Assembly: GCA_001769805.1 (NCBI GenBank)
Contig: MEPO01000032.1
Location: 1 to 64,000, forward strand
DNA length: 64,000 nucleotides
Origin: Bdellovibrionales bacterium GWA1_52_35
GTDB lineage: Bacteria; Bdellovibrionota; UBA1018
Direction of reading: 5' to 3'
Shown here: positions 40,108 through 48,576 of the stretch, piece after piece
Numbering within the stretch: position 1 is the stretch's first letter
How the letters are laid out: each line of letters opens with the position of its first letter
The notes under the pieces: generated by a model
What the model was told of the DNA's origin: nothing
The model's input: the letters and a program-made list of their open reading frames with translations, nothing else
Database searches by the model: none
Program-made: the position numbers and the translations under genes

Positions 40108-40836
40108 TTATTTTTTGATCAGCAGCGTTCGCAGTTTGTATGGGCTCTCGAGCACCCGGAATGCCTCGTAACCGGCTGCACGCAGCTCCTCAACCGCTTC
40201 GGTCGCAAGTTCACAATACCTCCCGCGGCAGACGACATAAACGGGGCTGTTCTTGGCTGCTTGCTGTTTGATTTTGTCCAGGCTGTCTTTCAAATTGTCC
40301 AAAGGAATTGAAAGAGCTCCCGAAATAGGCGTGGCCGACGTTTCCTTGGAATCCCGTATATCCAGCAGGACGGCTTTTTTGGCCTGAACGGCGGCAAAAA
40401 TCTGCTCCGCTGAAAGCGGACTGCGGTACGAAGGGTCATAAAGCCGCTGTTCGCAATCCACAAGTTCCGGCGAAAGCGTATGACCAAACTCCTGCAGACT
40501 TTCCCAGATCGCCAGCACAGCGGGTGAACTCAGCTGGTAAACCCGCGTCAGGCCATGACGAGTGGAATAGACGAGGCGTTCCTGGGACATCTTCTGAAGG
40601 TGCTGGGAGGTGTTCGCGACCGATTCGCCGCCGAGACGCGCCAGCTCTTCCACATTTCGAGGCGCCTGCGCCAGAAGCTGAATGATTCGCAGCCGGGCAG
40701 GTGAGCCCAGAACATGGGCAATGTGGGCAAGTTTTGTAAATATTCGAAGTTTAAGACCCTCACAGTTCGCTGAAAGAGGCGAAGCCTGACGTTCAGCTTT
40801 TTTGCCAGAAACCGGAGCGGATGATTTTTTTGCCAT
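40108..40836 (-). CDS. ArsR-family regulator fused to a rhodanese domain
   Basis: 242 residues from ATG 40836. Residues about 35-115 form an ArsR winged helix (HVLGSPARLRIIQLLAQAP... SVANTSQHLQKMSQERLVYS). Residues about 145-240 are a rhodanese domain (LLDIRDSKE, AAGYEAFRVLESP) with the loop VVCRGRYCELA, whose first Cys is the persulphide site. The fusion is widespread and is thought to sense sulphur or redox state. A possible inverted-repeat operator lies just upstream, between it and the divergent hyp operon. It may repress itself, hypF, or both. Confidence 0.85.
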   Translation of the reverse strand: MAKKSSAPVSGKKAERQASPLSANCEGLKLRIFTKLAHIAHVLGSPARLRIIQLLAQAPRNVEELARLGGESVANTSQHLQKMSQERLVYSTRHGLTRVYQLSSPAVLAIWESLQEFGHTLSPELVDCEQRLYDPSYRSPLSAEQIFAAVQAKKAVLLDIRDSKETSATPISGALSIPLDNLKDSLDKIKQQAAKNSPVYVVCRGRYCELATEAVEELRAAGYEAFRVLESPYKLRTLLIKK

Positions 40837-40845
40837 GTTCCCAGT

Positions 40846-40872
40846 ATTCAATAAAATACTTGAATTATCAAG
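40846..40872. promoter_or_regulatory. Overlapping inverted repeats between arsR-rhodanese and hypF
   Basis: ATTCAA (40846-40851) and TTGAAT (40860-40865) are separated by eight bases, and CTTGA-ATTA-TCAAG (40859-40872) overlaps them. AT-rich TTCAA/TTGAA dyads are common ArsR-family sites. It sits 10 bases before the regulator start and about 50 before hypF. The hypF side has TATAAC at 40906-40911, so close to the ATG that a leaderless transcript is possible. Confidence 0.45.
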
Positions 40873-40919
40873 CTTCGCTCTTGCGCAGTCCCCACCCCTT
40901 CAGGTTATAACAATTCGAC

Positions 40920-43289
40920 ATGGCAAGTCATGAGCGAAAGCGCCTCCGTGTGGAAATCAGCGGAACGGTCCAGGGAGTGGGGTTCCGGCCTTTTGTTTAC
41001 CGGCTGGCTCAAAAGGCCAGTCTGGTTGGATTCGTTTTCAATCACGACCAGGGGGTCACTGCCGAGGTGGAAGGATCAAGCGCTGCTCTTGAGAGATTTG
41101 TCGCCGATATCCGCGTCTACGCACCGCCTGCCGCTCACATCAGCTCTCTTGATGCCCAAGAAATTCCTCTGGTTTTGGATCAGGAAAGCGTCTTCTCCAT
41201 CCGCCCCAGTGGTCAGACCAGCTCCGAAAAATTCGTAGCCATCTCGCCCGACCTGGCGCTTTGCGAGGAGTGCCGAAGCGAGATCTGGAACCCGCATAAT
41301 CGACGTTATTTCTACCCTTTCACCAATTGCACCAACTGCGGCCCGCGTTTTTCAATTATCCGGGATGTCCCTTACGATCGACCTCTCACGACGATGGCCC
41401 AATTTGAGATGTGCGTGGATTGCCAGGCTGAGTATGACGACCCCGCAGACCGGCGCTTCCATGCCCAACCCAATGCCTGTGCCCGCTGCGGACCGCAGCT
41501 GAGTTTTTCTGAAATCCCCGCGGAGCGCGATTCGCGCAAGTTGATCCAGGCAGCCGCAGCGCTGTTGAGAAGCGGGCAGATTCTCGCTCTGAAGGGAATC
41601 GGCGGCTTTCACCTGGCCTGCGACGCCTTGAATGAGAACGCGGTTCAAAAGCTCAGGCAGCGCAAAACCCGGGAATTCAAACCGTTCGCCGTCATGTTTG
41701 GGACTCTCGATGCCGCACGCCGTTACGTCGAGCTTTCGTCCGGAGATGAACAGGCCCTGAGAACTCCCGCTGCACCGATCGTTCTTGCGCGAAAACGCGC
41801 CAGCGCTGACACCAGCGCGCTTTCTGTCGCCGCTTCCGTTGCGCCCGAAAACCATGAGCTCGGGGTGCTGCTTCCTTATTCTCCCTTGCATGAGCTTCTG
41901 CTGAATGTTTTTGAAGGCCCGCTGGTGATGACCAGTGGAAATCGCAGTGACGAGCCGATCTGCCAGACGAATGAACAGGCCCTGAAGATTTTAAAAGATA
42001 TTGCCGACGGCTTCCTGCTGCACGACCGCGAAATCCACGTTCGCTGCGACGATTCGGTGCTCCGGGGCGAAACGGTCTTTCGCAGAAGCCGGGGCTTTGC
42101 TCCTCAGGCAGTCGCGTCGCCGGAAGCGTTCAGCAGCAGCATCCTGGGCGTGGGTGCGGAGCTCAAAAACACTTTCTGTCTGAGCCGCGCTGGCAGGCGA
42201 GACATGCTTCTCAGTCATCATATCGGAGATCTCGAAAATCTTTCCACTCTGGAGTCTTTTGAAAATGGGATCGATCATTTCAAGAAAATTTTCGGTATTG
42301 AACCGGCCTGGATTGCTCATGACCTCCATCCCGATTATCTGAATACGAAATGGGCGCTCCAGCAGACCCAAAAGTTGATCGGGGTCCAGCATCACCACGC
42401 CCATACGGTGGCTTGTATGCTCGAAAACGGCTCTCTTGAGCCGGTCATTGGTCTGGCGCTCGATGGTACGGGGTTTGGAACCGATGGAGCGATTTGGGGT
42501 GGAGAGCTGCTCGTGGCGGACGCGCGGGATTTTCTGCGGGTCGGACACTTGAAAAGAGTCCAGCTTCCAGCTGGCAATGCGGCCCTGAAGCGGCCGTGGA
42601 TGCTCGCTCAGGCCTATTTGAAAGAAGTTTTTCCGGCTTCCGATTGTAATAAAGAATTTGCAGAGCTGACCTGTTTTTCGGCCGTGCAGCAATCGGACCG
42701 GGTGCTCTTGTCGCAGCTTCTCGATAAAAAGCTTCGAACTTACCCCAGCTCCAGCTGTGGTCGCCTCTTTGACGCTGTTTCTGCCTTGACCGGTATAGTT
42801 CGGGAAGTTCATTACGAAGGTCAGGCTGCCATTGAACTCGAGCGGGCTTTGCAAACAGGGGCAGCAGACCGGTCGGGAGACAGGTCTGGCGCAAAAGCGT
42901 ATGTCTTTGAGATCGGAGTTCCTGAGTTAAAACGACCTGCCGAGATCGACTGGCGCCCGATCTTGCAGGATATCGTAAATGACCTCCGCAGCGGGACGGC
43001 TCCAGCTTTGATCAGCTGGAAATTCCATGAGGGGCTCGTCCGGGCATTTGCTGATTTAACTGCGCAGATATCTACGTTATATCACATCAGTACGGTAGCG
43101 TTGAGTGGGGGTTGTTTTCTGAATGAATTTCTCAGAAGGCGACTCACGAATGAACTCCGGCAAAGAGGTTTGAAAGTTCTGGTCCCTCGTGCACTCAGTC
43201 CAGGAGACGGCAGTATCGCGCTCGGGCAGGTGATCGTGGCAGATCAAATTGTGAAAGGTAAGAGCTCATGTGTTTGGCAATACCAATGA
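40920..43289 (+). CDS. hypF: Carbamoyltransferase HypF, NiFe-hydrogenase maturation
   Basis: 789 residues. It makes the cyanide ligands of the NiFe site from carbamoyl phosphate, working with HypE. Domains in order: acylphosphatase (GTVQGVGFRPFVYRLA), two zinc fingers (CEEC..CTNC and CVDC..CARC), YrdC-like (LKGIGGFHLACDA) and Kae1-like with the metal site VQHHHAH and GLALDGTGFGTDG. All parts are present at normal length. It is first in hypF-C-D-E-A and overlaps hypC by 22 bases. Divergent from the ArsR-rhodanese gene, 83 bases apart. Confidence 0.95.
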   Translation: MASHERKRLRVEISGTVQGVGFRPFVYRLAQKASLVGFVFNHDQGVTAEVEGSSAALERFVADIRVYAPPAAHISSLDAQEIPLVLDQESVFSIRPSGQTSSEKFVAISPDLALCEECRSEIWNPHNRRYFYPFTNCTNCGPRFSIIRDVPYDRPLTTMAQFEMCVDCQAEYDDPADRRFHAQPNACARCGPQLSFSEIPAERDSRKLIQAAAALLRSGQILALKGIGGFHLACDALNENAVQKLRQRKTREFKPFAVMFGTLDAARRYVELSSGDEQALRTPAAPIVLARKRASADTSALSVAASVAPENHELGVLLPYSPLHELLLNVFEGPLVMTSGNRSDEPICQTNEQALKILKDIADGFLLHDREIHVRCDDSVLRGETVFRRSRGFAPQAVASPEAFSSSILGVGAELKNTFCLSRAGRRDMLLSHHIGDLENLSTLESFENGIDHFKKIFGIEPAWIAHDLHPDYLNTKWALQQTQKLIGVQHHHAHTVACMLENGSLEPVIGLALDGTGFGTDGAIWGGELLVADARDFLRVGHLKRVQLPAGNAALKRPWMLAQAYLKEVFPASDCNKEFAELTCFSAVQQSDRVLLSQLLDKKLRTYPSSSCGRLFDAVSALTGIVREVHYEGQAAIELERALQTGAADRSGDRSGAKAYVFEIGVPELKRPAEIDWRPILQDIVNDLRSGTAPALISWKFHEGLVRAFADLTAQISTLYHISTVALSGGCFLNEFLRRRLTNELRQRGLKVLVPRALSPGDGSIALGQVIVADQIVKGKSSCVWQYQ

Positions 43290-43531
43290 AGGTGCTGGAA
43301 GTGAACGGGACTGTGGGGCAGGTGGAAATTGGAGGCGTGCGCCGAGCCGTTGATCTTTCGCTCGTTGCCGGCGTGAAAGTCGGCCAATTTGTTGTCGTAC
43401 ATGCGGGTTTTGCGTTGTCTGTGACGGACGAAGACGAGGCCCAGAAGACTTTGGAGATTTTCGCGGAGATGGCACGCCGGGTTGCGGAAGCCGATGCTGC
43501 TGCCGGAAGCAAAGCGGGTTCTGATCAATGA
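43268..43531 (+). CDS. hypC: Hydrogenase maturation chaperone HypC
   Basis: 87 residues. It carries the Fe(CN)2CO group with HypD and delivers it to the large hydrogenase subunit. The N-terminal MCLAIP is the family signature, with Cys2 as the essential ligand; GGVRRAVDLSLV and VGQFVVVHAGFAL complete the OB-fold. The start lies inside the end of hypF, and the stop overlaps the hypD start by four bases. Confidence 0.95.
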   Translation: MCLAIPMKVLEVNGTVGQVEIGGVRRAVDLSLVAGVKVGQFVVVHAGFALSVTDEDEAQKTLEIFAEMARRVAEADAAAGSKAGSDQ

Positions 43532-44658
43532 AGTACATGACCGAATTCCGGAACTTTGCCGCCGCCCAGGCCCTTTCCCGCGAACTGCACTCACTTTGCA
43601 CCGGGATCAAAGAGATCAAGATCATGGAAGTCTGCGGCGGGCATACAGCCGCGATTTTTAAATACGGTCTCCGGGATCTTTTACCTCCGAATATCCGGCT
43701 GATGAGTGGTCCGGGCTGCCCGGTCTGTGTCACGTCCAATTCTTTCCTCGACTACGCCATGGCCCTCAGCCGCGAGCCTGATGTGATTATTGCGAGCTTC
43801 GGAGATCTTCTGCGCGTTCCGGGCTCCCACTCGACCCTTCTTGCCGAGAAATCAAAAGGCGGAGATATCCGCATCTGCTATTCGTCTCTCGATGCTCTCG
43901 AACTGGCGCGGAAGAACCCTTCAAAGAAAATTGTTTTCCTTGGAATCGGTTTCGAAACCACGGCTCCGACCGTTGCTGCGGCGATCAAGCGGGCGGAGGC
44001 GGAGGGGCTGAAGAACTTTCTGGTCCTCAGTGCTTTCAAAACCATGCCTGAAGCCATGAAGGCGCTCCTTCAAAGCGGTGAGCTGGCCCTGAATGCATTC
44101 ATCTGTCCGGGGCATGTTTCGGTTGTGACGGGGTTGCGGATTTATGATTTCATTGCCCGCGATTTCAAAACTCCCTGTGTCGTGACGGGCTTTGAGCCTT
44201 TGGATCTGCTGCAGGCGATTTTGATGATTGTGCGGCAGCTCAAGGATGGCCGGTCAACGGTCGAAAATCAGTACACCCGTGCCGCTTTACCTCTAGGCAA
44301 TCCGGCCGCTCAGGCACTCTTGAACGAAATTTTCGCTCCGTCCGATGTGGAATGGCGCGGTCTGGGAGTTATCCCGGGCAGCGGTCTGGGAATCAGCGAT
44401 GCCTATCAGGCCTTCGATGCGCAAAAGGTGATCCCTCTTCAGCTCGAACCCGCGCGCGAACAACCCGGCTGTATCTGTGGTTCAATCATGAGAGGCGTAA
44501 AAGTTCCCACGGAGTGCAAATTATTTGCAAAAGCCTGCAATCCCGAAAATCCCAAAGGGTCCTGCATGGTCAGTGATGAAGGCAATTGCGCCACGTATTA
44601 CAAATACGCCCGCAACAGCCGCACGACTGTAATTGAAAATGAGGCAGGCACTTCATGA
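43528..44658 (+). CDS. hypD: Hydrogenase maturation protein HypD
   Basis: 376 residues. An iron-sulphur scaffold on which Fe(CN)2CO is assembled with HypC. Seen motifs: MEVCGGHTAAIFKYGL, MSGPGCPVCVT, GFETTAPTVAAAI and the C-terminal cluster segment PGCICGSIMRG with later Cys residues in KACNPENPKGSCMVSDEGNC. Full length. It overlaps hypE by four bases (ATGA). Confidence 0.95.
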   Translation: MKYMTEFRNFAAAQALSRELHSLCTGIKEIKIMEVCGGHTAAIFKYGLRDLLPPNIRLMSGPGCPVCVTSNSFLDYAMALSREPDVIIASFGDLLRVPGSHSTLLAEKSKGGDIRICYSSLDALELARKNPSKKIVFLGIGFETTAPTVAAAIKRAEAEGLKNFLVLSAFKTMPEAMKALLQSGELALNAFICPGHVSVVTGLRIYDFIARDFKTPCVVTGFEPLDLLQAILMIVRQLKDGRSTVENQYTRAALPLGNPAAQALLNEIFAPSDVEWRGLGVIPGSGLGISDAYQAFDAQKVIPLQLEPAREQPGCICGSIMRGVKVPTECKLFAKACNPENPKGSCMVSDEGNCATYYKYARNSRTTVIENEAGTS

Positions 44659-45719
44659 ACATTGAACTGAAGAGTGAAAAACTCAGTCCTCAGATCACAC
44701 TGGCTCATGGAAACGGCGGGAAGCTGACCCACGATTTGATCCGGTCGATGTTTGTCACGGCATTCTCGGCCGAGGCATTGTCGGCCGAGGCATTGTCGAA
44801 TGACGCGCTTTCAGAACTGGCCGATTCCGCGAGACTGAAATTGCCGGAAGGCGAGATTGTTTTCACGACGGATTCGCACGTGGTGAACCCGCTGTTTTTC
44901 CCCGGGGGTGATATCGGCAAGCTCGCGGTTTGTGGCACTTTGAATGATTTGGCCGTGATGGGAGCCAAGCCACTCTACCTGAGTTGCGCCTTGATCATCG
45001 AAGAAGGTTTCGAAACTGCGCTCCTCAAGAAGATCATCGACTCCATGGCCGAAGCCGCGCGACAAAATGGTGTGCGGATCGTGACCGGCGATACGAAGGT
45101 GGTTGAAAAAGGCGCGGCCGACAAACTTTTCATCAATACGGCAGGGATCGGCGTGGTCCTGCCAGGTGCTCCCAAGGGTTTGAAGAGCTTTCAGGCGGGA
45201 GACGCTGTTCTGGTGAGTGGCTCTCTTGGGGATCATGGAATTGCAATTTATGCAGGACGCGAGGGGATCTCCCTGCAAACAGACCTGCAGAGTGATTGCG
45301 CCTGCATTTTTCCGCTCGTCGAGATCGCCCTCAAGATCTGCCCGGAACTCCGGATCATGCGTGACCCGACCCGGGGAGGATTGGCCACGACTCTGAACGA
45401 ATTTGTCCAGGGCGGCCGTTTTGGAATTGAACTGGACGAACGTTCTCTGCCGATTCGAGATGAAGTGCGCGGAGTTTGCGAAATCCTGGGCTTCGACCCG
45501 CTTTATGTTGCCAATGAAGGCAAGCTGGTCCTGGTCCTTCCGCAAACCTCCGCTCCCGCAGTGCTGGAAGCTCTGAAATTGCATCCCTTGGGGCGCAAGG
45601 CAGCCGCCATCGGTCGCCTGACGGAGAGGGCTCCGGGCCGCGTTTATCTCAAAACCGATATTGGCGGCGAGCGCGTCCTGGACATGCTGGTCGGCGATAT
45701 GCTGCCCCGAATTTGCTGA
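44655..45719 (+). CDS. hypE: Hydrogenase maturation protein HypE
   Basis: 354 residues. It dehydrates the thiocarbamate on its C-terminal Cys to thiocyanate, giving the cyanide ligand. The mandatory C-terminus PRIC is intact. AHGNGGKLTHDLI, TTDSHVVNPLFFPGGD and MRDPTRGGLATTLNEF are the purM-like ATP site. Residues about 38-52 are a small tandem repeat (SAEAL, SAEAL, SNDAL) in a surface helix, not seen as a family feature. Overlaps hypD by four bases; hypA follows after 12. Confidence 0.95.
   Translation: MNIELKSEKLSPQITLAHGNGGKLTHDLIRSMFVTAFSAEALSAEALSNDALSELADSARLKLPEGEIVFTTDSHVVNPLFFPGGDIGKLAVCGTLNDLAVMGAKPLYLSCALIIEEGFETALLKKIIDSMAEAARQNGVRIVTGDTKVVEKGAADKLFINTAGIGVVLPGAPKGLKSFQAGDAVLVSGSLGDHGIAIYAGREGISLQTDLQSDCACIFPLVEIALKICPELRIMRDPTRGGLATTLNEFVQGGRFGIELDERSLPIRDEVRGVCEILGFDPLYVANEGKLVLVLPQTSAPAVLEALKLHPLGRKAAAIGRLTERAPGRVYLKTDIGGERVLDMLVGDMLPRIC
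44766..44810 (+). repeat. 15-bp tandem repeat inside hypE
   Basis: TCGGCCGAGGCATTG occurs at 44766-44780 and again at 44781-44795 without change, followed by a diverged third unit at 44796-44810. In frame, it codes SAEAL, SAEAL, SNDAL. Probably a recent slippage duplication. Confidence 0.85.
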
Positions 45720-45731
45720 AGGAAGCACCTC

Positions 45732-46079
45732 ATGCACGAGCTTGGCATCGCCCAAAACATCCTGAAGATTTCTGCTCAGGAACTCAGGCAGCGGAATATC
45801 ACCCAAGCCGTGGAGAAGGTGGTCCTGAGGGTGGGGCGCCTCAAAGCGATTCTCCCTGATTCCCTGACCTTTCATTTTGATGTTCTGAAAAAGGAATTGC
45901 CGCAATTTCAAGCGGCCGTACTTGATATTCGCCAGATTCCGGTTAGAGTTTTGTGTACGGGATGTGCGCTCAGGTTCACGGTCGAAGAAATGAGTTTTTT
46001 CTGCGAGCACTGTGGCGCGCCACTTTCCGTCGAGTCGGGAGAGGAATTCTCGATCGATAGCATCGAAGTAGCCGATTAG
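45732..46079 (+). CDS. hypA: Hydrogenase nickel-insertion protein HypA
   Basis: 115 residues. It binds nickel through the N-terminal MHELGIA (His2) and a structural zinc through two CxxC pairs, VLCTGCALRF and FFCEHCGAPL, and works with HypB. Length and order are standard. It is the last hyp gene on this strand; phosphofructokinase begins 30 bases on. Confidence 0.94.
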   Translation: MHELGIAQNILKISAQELRQRNITQAVEKVVLRVGRLKAILPDSLTFHFDVLKKELPQFQAAVLDIRQIPVRVLCTGCALRFTVEEMSFFCEHCGAPLSVESGEEFSIDSIEVAD

Positions 46080-46109
46080 TCGTTGGCTCTTATTCAGGGA
46101 GGAATGGAC

Positions 46110-47216
46110 ATGACCCAGTCAGTGAAGCGAATTGCGATTTCAACGGGTGGGGGCGATGCCCCCGGCCTGAATGCGGTCATTCGTGCAGTCGTCCTTTCGG
46201 CGGTGAAACGTGGCTGGGATTGCGTCGGAATCCGGGACGGTTATAACGGACTCCTGATGCCGGAAGAATTTCCTAGCGGTGGCGTCATTCAACTCACGCG
46301 CAAATCGGTCCGGGGGATCACTCATCTGGGCGGCACGATCCTGGGTACAACTAACCGGGGCAACCCGACCAAATTTCCGGTGAAGGGCGCGGATGGAAAA
46401 ATCATGGAAGTAGACCGTTCCGACGAGCTGATCGAGGCGCTTCAGTCTTACGGCGTGGATTCGCTTGTATCCATCGGGGGAGACGGATCGCTTTCGATCG
46501 CGCATCATTTATTTCAAAAAGGTTTACGGGTCATCGGTGTTCCCAAGACGATCGACAATGATCTGGATCGCACGGTGGTGACCTTCGGTTTTGAAACCGC
46601 CGTCGCTTTTGCAACCGAATGCCTGGACCGGCTTCATTCGACGGCCGAAAGCCATCATCGCGTGATCGTCGTCGAAGTCATGGGCCGTTATGCAGGCTGG
46701 ATTGCCCTGAATTCCGGAATCGCCGGCTCGGCAGATGTGATCCTGATCCCGGAAATCGCGTATGACCTCAACAAGGTCGCTGATAAAATTCGGGACCGAG
46801 AGCGCCAGGGAATCAATTATTCGATCATCATGGTGGCTGAGGGCGCCAAACCGAAGGATGGCCACCTCAGTGTGATCGAGCACGAGATCGGCCGCGCTGA
46901 GCGTTTGGGCGGCGTGGGCGACAAAATCGGTCGTGATCTTCAGAAAGTGACCGGCAAGGAAGTGCGTGTTGTCGTTCTCGGGCACCTTTTGCGCGGTGGC
47001 AGCCCCGTTTCTTTTGATCGCTTGACTGCTCTGCGTTTCGGCGCCGCCGCTGTCAGAGCAATTGACTCGGGTGAAAACGGCGTGATGGTCGCTCTTGATC
47101 CGCCTGTGGTTCGTTATGTGCCTCTGGCTGAAGCCACTCAGCGCATGAAGACCGTGCCGCTGGATTGCGATACCATTCTGACTGGCAGGGATCTTGGAAT
47201 CAGCTTTGGCGATTAA
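46110..47216 (+). CDS. pfkA: 6-phosphofructokinase, group III (G/K active-site pair)
   Basis: 369 residues from ATG 46110, chosen because GGGAGGA lies at 46097-46103; ATG 46104 would be too close. Phosphorylates fructose-6-phosphate. Phosphate loop STGGGDAPGLNAVIR. The donor site reads GGDGS (Gly126, equivalent of E. coli Gly104), while VPKTIDND has Lys146 where E. coli has Gly124. Gly with Lys is the group III pattern, mostly ATP-using but related to pyrophosphate enzymes, whose signature is Asp with Lys. Asp149 is the catalytic base. Probably read through from hypA; there is no terminator between. Confidence 0.9.
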   Translation: MTQSVKRIAISTGGGDAPGLNAVIRAVVLSAVKRGWDCVGIRDGYNGLLMPEEFPSGGVIQLTRKSVRGITHLGGTILGTTNRGNPTKFPVKGADGKIMEVDRSDELIEALQSYGVDSLVSIGGDGSLSIAHHLFQKGLRVIGVPKTIDNDLDRTVVTFGFETAVAFATECLDRLHSTAESHHRVIVVEVMGRYAGWIALNSGIAGSADVILIPEIAYDLNKVADKIRDRERQGINYSIIMVAEGAKPKDGHLSVIEHEIGRAERLGGVGDKIGRDLQKVTGKEVRVVVLGHLLRGGSPVSFDRLTALRFGAAAVRAIDSGENGVMVALDPPVVRYVPLAEATQRMKTVPLDCDTILTGRDLGISFGD

Positions 47217-47383
47217 AATTGCCGTTGCAGTCTGGGGACGGTTTTTGAACAGTTTCGTCCAAAGCTCTGATTCGGCGTTGTTATTGCTCTATATCCGAGC
47301 ATGCACCTGAACAGTTCAGCTCGGCTCCCCACTCAATGCTTCTATTCTGCTTGTCCGTCATTTTCGCGAGGTACACCGTTCGT

Positions 47384-48067
47384 TCAGCCAGATTGAATCA
47401 ACTGCCCCAGGCTGGTATGGCAGTTTTTGATCCGTTCCGCCAGCTCAGGAATGCCCTGCAACGTCTTCCCCGACGTTTCCAAAACCTGAAGCTTTGGATT
47501 CACTTGCAGCATGTTTTTACGTAAAAGTGGCAAATTCGTTTCTGCTGCAATAGCTAAATCAATTTTGTTTATTAGTCCGATATGGGCAGCTCGGAACATC
47601 AAGGGATACTTCAGCGGTTTGTCTTCTCCTTCAGTGACACTGAGAAGAACGATATTGAGATCCGAGCCCGTATCAAATTCCGCCGGACAAACAAGATTCC
47701 CGACGTTTTCCAGAAGAATAATATCGAGCGGTTCCTTCTCGATCTCCTGGTACCCACCCGCGACGACATGAGCGGCGAGGTGACAATCTCCACCAAAGAA
47801 TTCAGTGCAGATCTGCGCGATCGGAATATTCAGATGTTGAAGGCGTTCAGCATCGCGGGTCGTGGTGATATCTCCCTCGATCACGCCTATTTTTAAGCCG
47901 CTTTTTTGTAATTCTGGAATCAGCTTCTCCAGCAGCCGAGTTTTGCCCGAGCCGGGCGCGCTCATGAAGTTCACCATGCATTGGCCACGAGAATGGAGCT
48001 TCTTGCGTAATTCATGGGCAAGCGTTTCATTTTCTTCAAAAACATTTTTAACCAGTTTGATCTCCAT
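47384..48067 (-). CDS. hypB: Hydrogenase nickel-incorporation GTPase HypB
   Basis: 227 residues. SIMIBI-class GTPase driving nickel insertion with HypA. P-loop MSAPGSGKTRLLEK, GVIEGDITTTRDAERL, metal-binding GGDCHLAAHVV with Cys and His at the dimer interface, ENVGNLVCPAEFD and LINKIDLA. It lacks the N-terminal CxxC metal motif and His-rich stretch found in some homologues, so nickel storage is not expected. It is on the minus strand, 168 bases from and convergent with pfk, away from the rest of the hyp genes. Confidence 0.93.
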   Translation of the reverse strand: MEIKLVKNVFEENETLAHELRKKLHSRGQCMVNFMSAPGSGKTRLLEKLIPELQKSGLKIGVIEGDITTTRDAERLQHLNIPIAQICTEFFGGDCHLAAHVVAGGYQEIEKEPLDIILLENVGNLVCPAEFDTGSDLNIVLLSVTEGEDKPLKYPLMFRAAHIGLINKIDLAIAAETNLPLLRKNMLQVNPKLQVLETSGKTLQGIPELAERIKNCHTSLGQLIQSG

Positions 48068-48207
48068 CCGGCAGTTATAGCGATTTCAACCAGCTGAGTC
48101 CAATCTTCAGTACCGGTCGTGGAGCAGACAACGCGATCCGTCTTAAAAGTTATATACGAACTGCTAAAAGCATTCCTTTAAGTGAGTCTCTGGTTTAAAG
48201 TACCCCC

Positions 48208-48576
48208 GTGAGCAAAGCCCGAATCATGGTCGTAGAGGACGAGGTTGTGAGCGCGATGGCACTCAAGATGTGCCTGGAAGCGTTCAGTTACACGACGTGC
48301 AGCATTGCTGCCAATGGCGATGAAGCCCTGTCGATTGCTGAAATAGAACGCCCGGATCTTGTCCTGATGGATATCAACCTCCCGGGGTCACTCGGTGGCG
48401 TGGATGCTGCACGCGAAATTTACAAGCGCTTCCAGGTCAGCTCGATCTTTCTTTCCGGATATCCGGAAGAGGAATTAGGGGTTTCCCTGAAGGACACGGG
48501 CTACGCCGGGTACCTCCTTAAGCCGTTCGATCTCAACGTGCTTGAGAAAATGATCGATCAGGCGCTCAGATCTTGA
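48208..48576 (+). CDS. Stand-alone response regulator receiver domain
   Basis: 122 residues from GTG 48208. A complete receiver: acidic pair VVEDE (10-11), phospho-acceptor Asp55 in LVLMDINLP, Ser83 in IFLSGYP as the switch residue, and Lys105 in YLLKPFD. No output domain, so it acts by phosphorelay or protein contact. No kinase is adjacent. Its last 11 bases overlap the convergent kup gene. Confidence 0.92.
   Translation: MSKARIMVVEDEVVSAMALKMCLEAFSYTTCSIAANGDEALSIAEIERPDLVLMDINLPGSLGGVDAAREIYKRFQVSSIFLSGYPEEELGVSLKDTGYAGYLLKPFDLNVLEKMIDQALRS

Noticed and set aside
44811-46010. 399-codon open frame on the minus strand
   Set aside because: Antisense to hypE and hypA, both clearly real; low-complexity translation with no signature.
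47222-47246. Possible terminator after pfkA
   Set aside because: CCGT/ACGG gives only a 4-bp stem before TTTTT, too weak to call.
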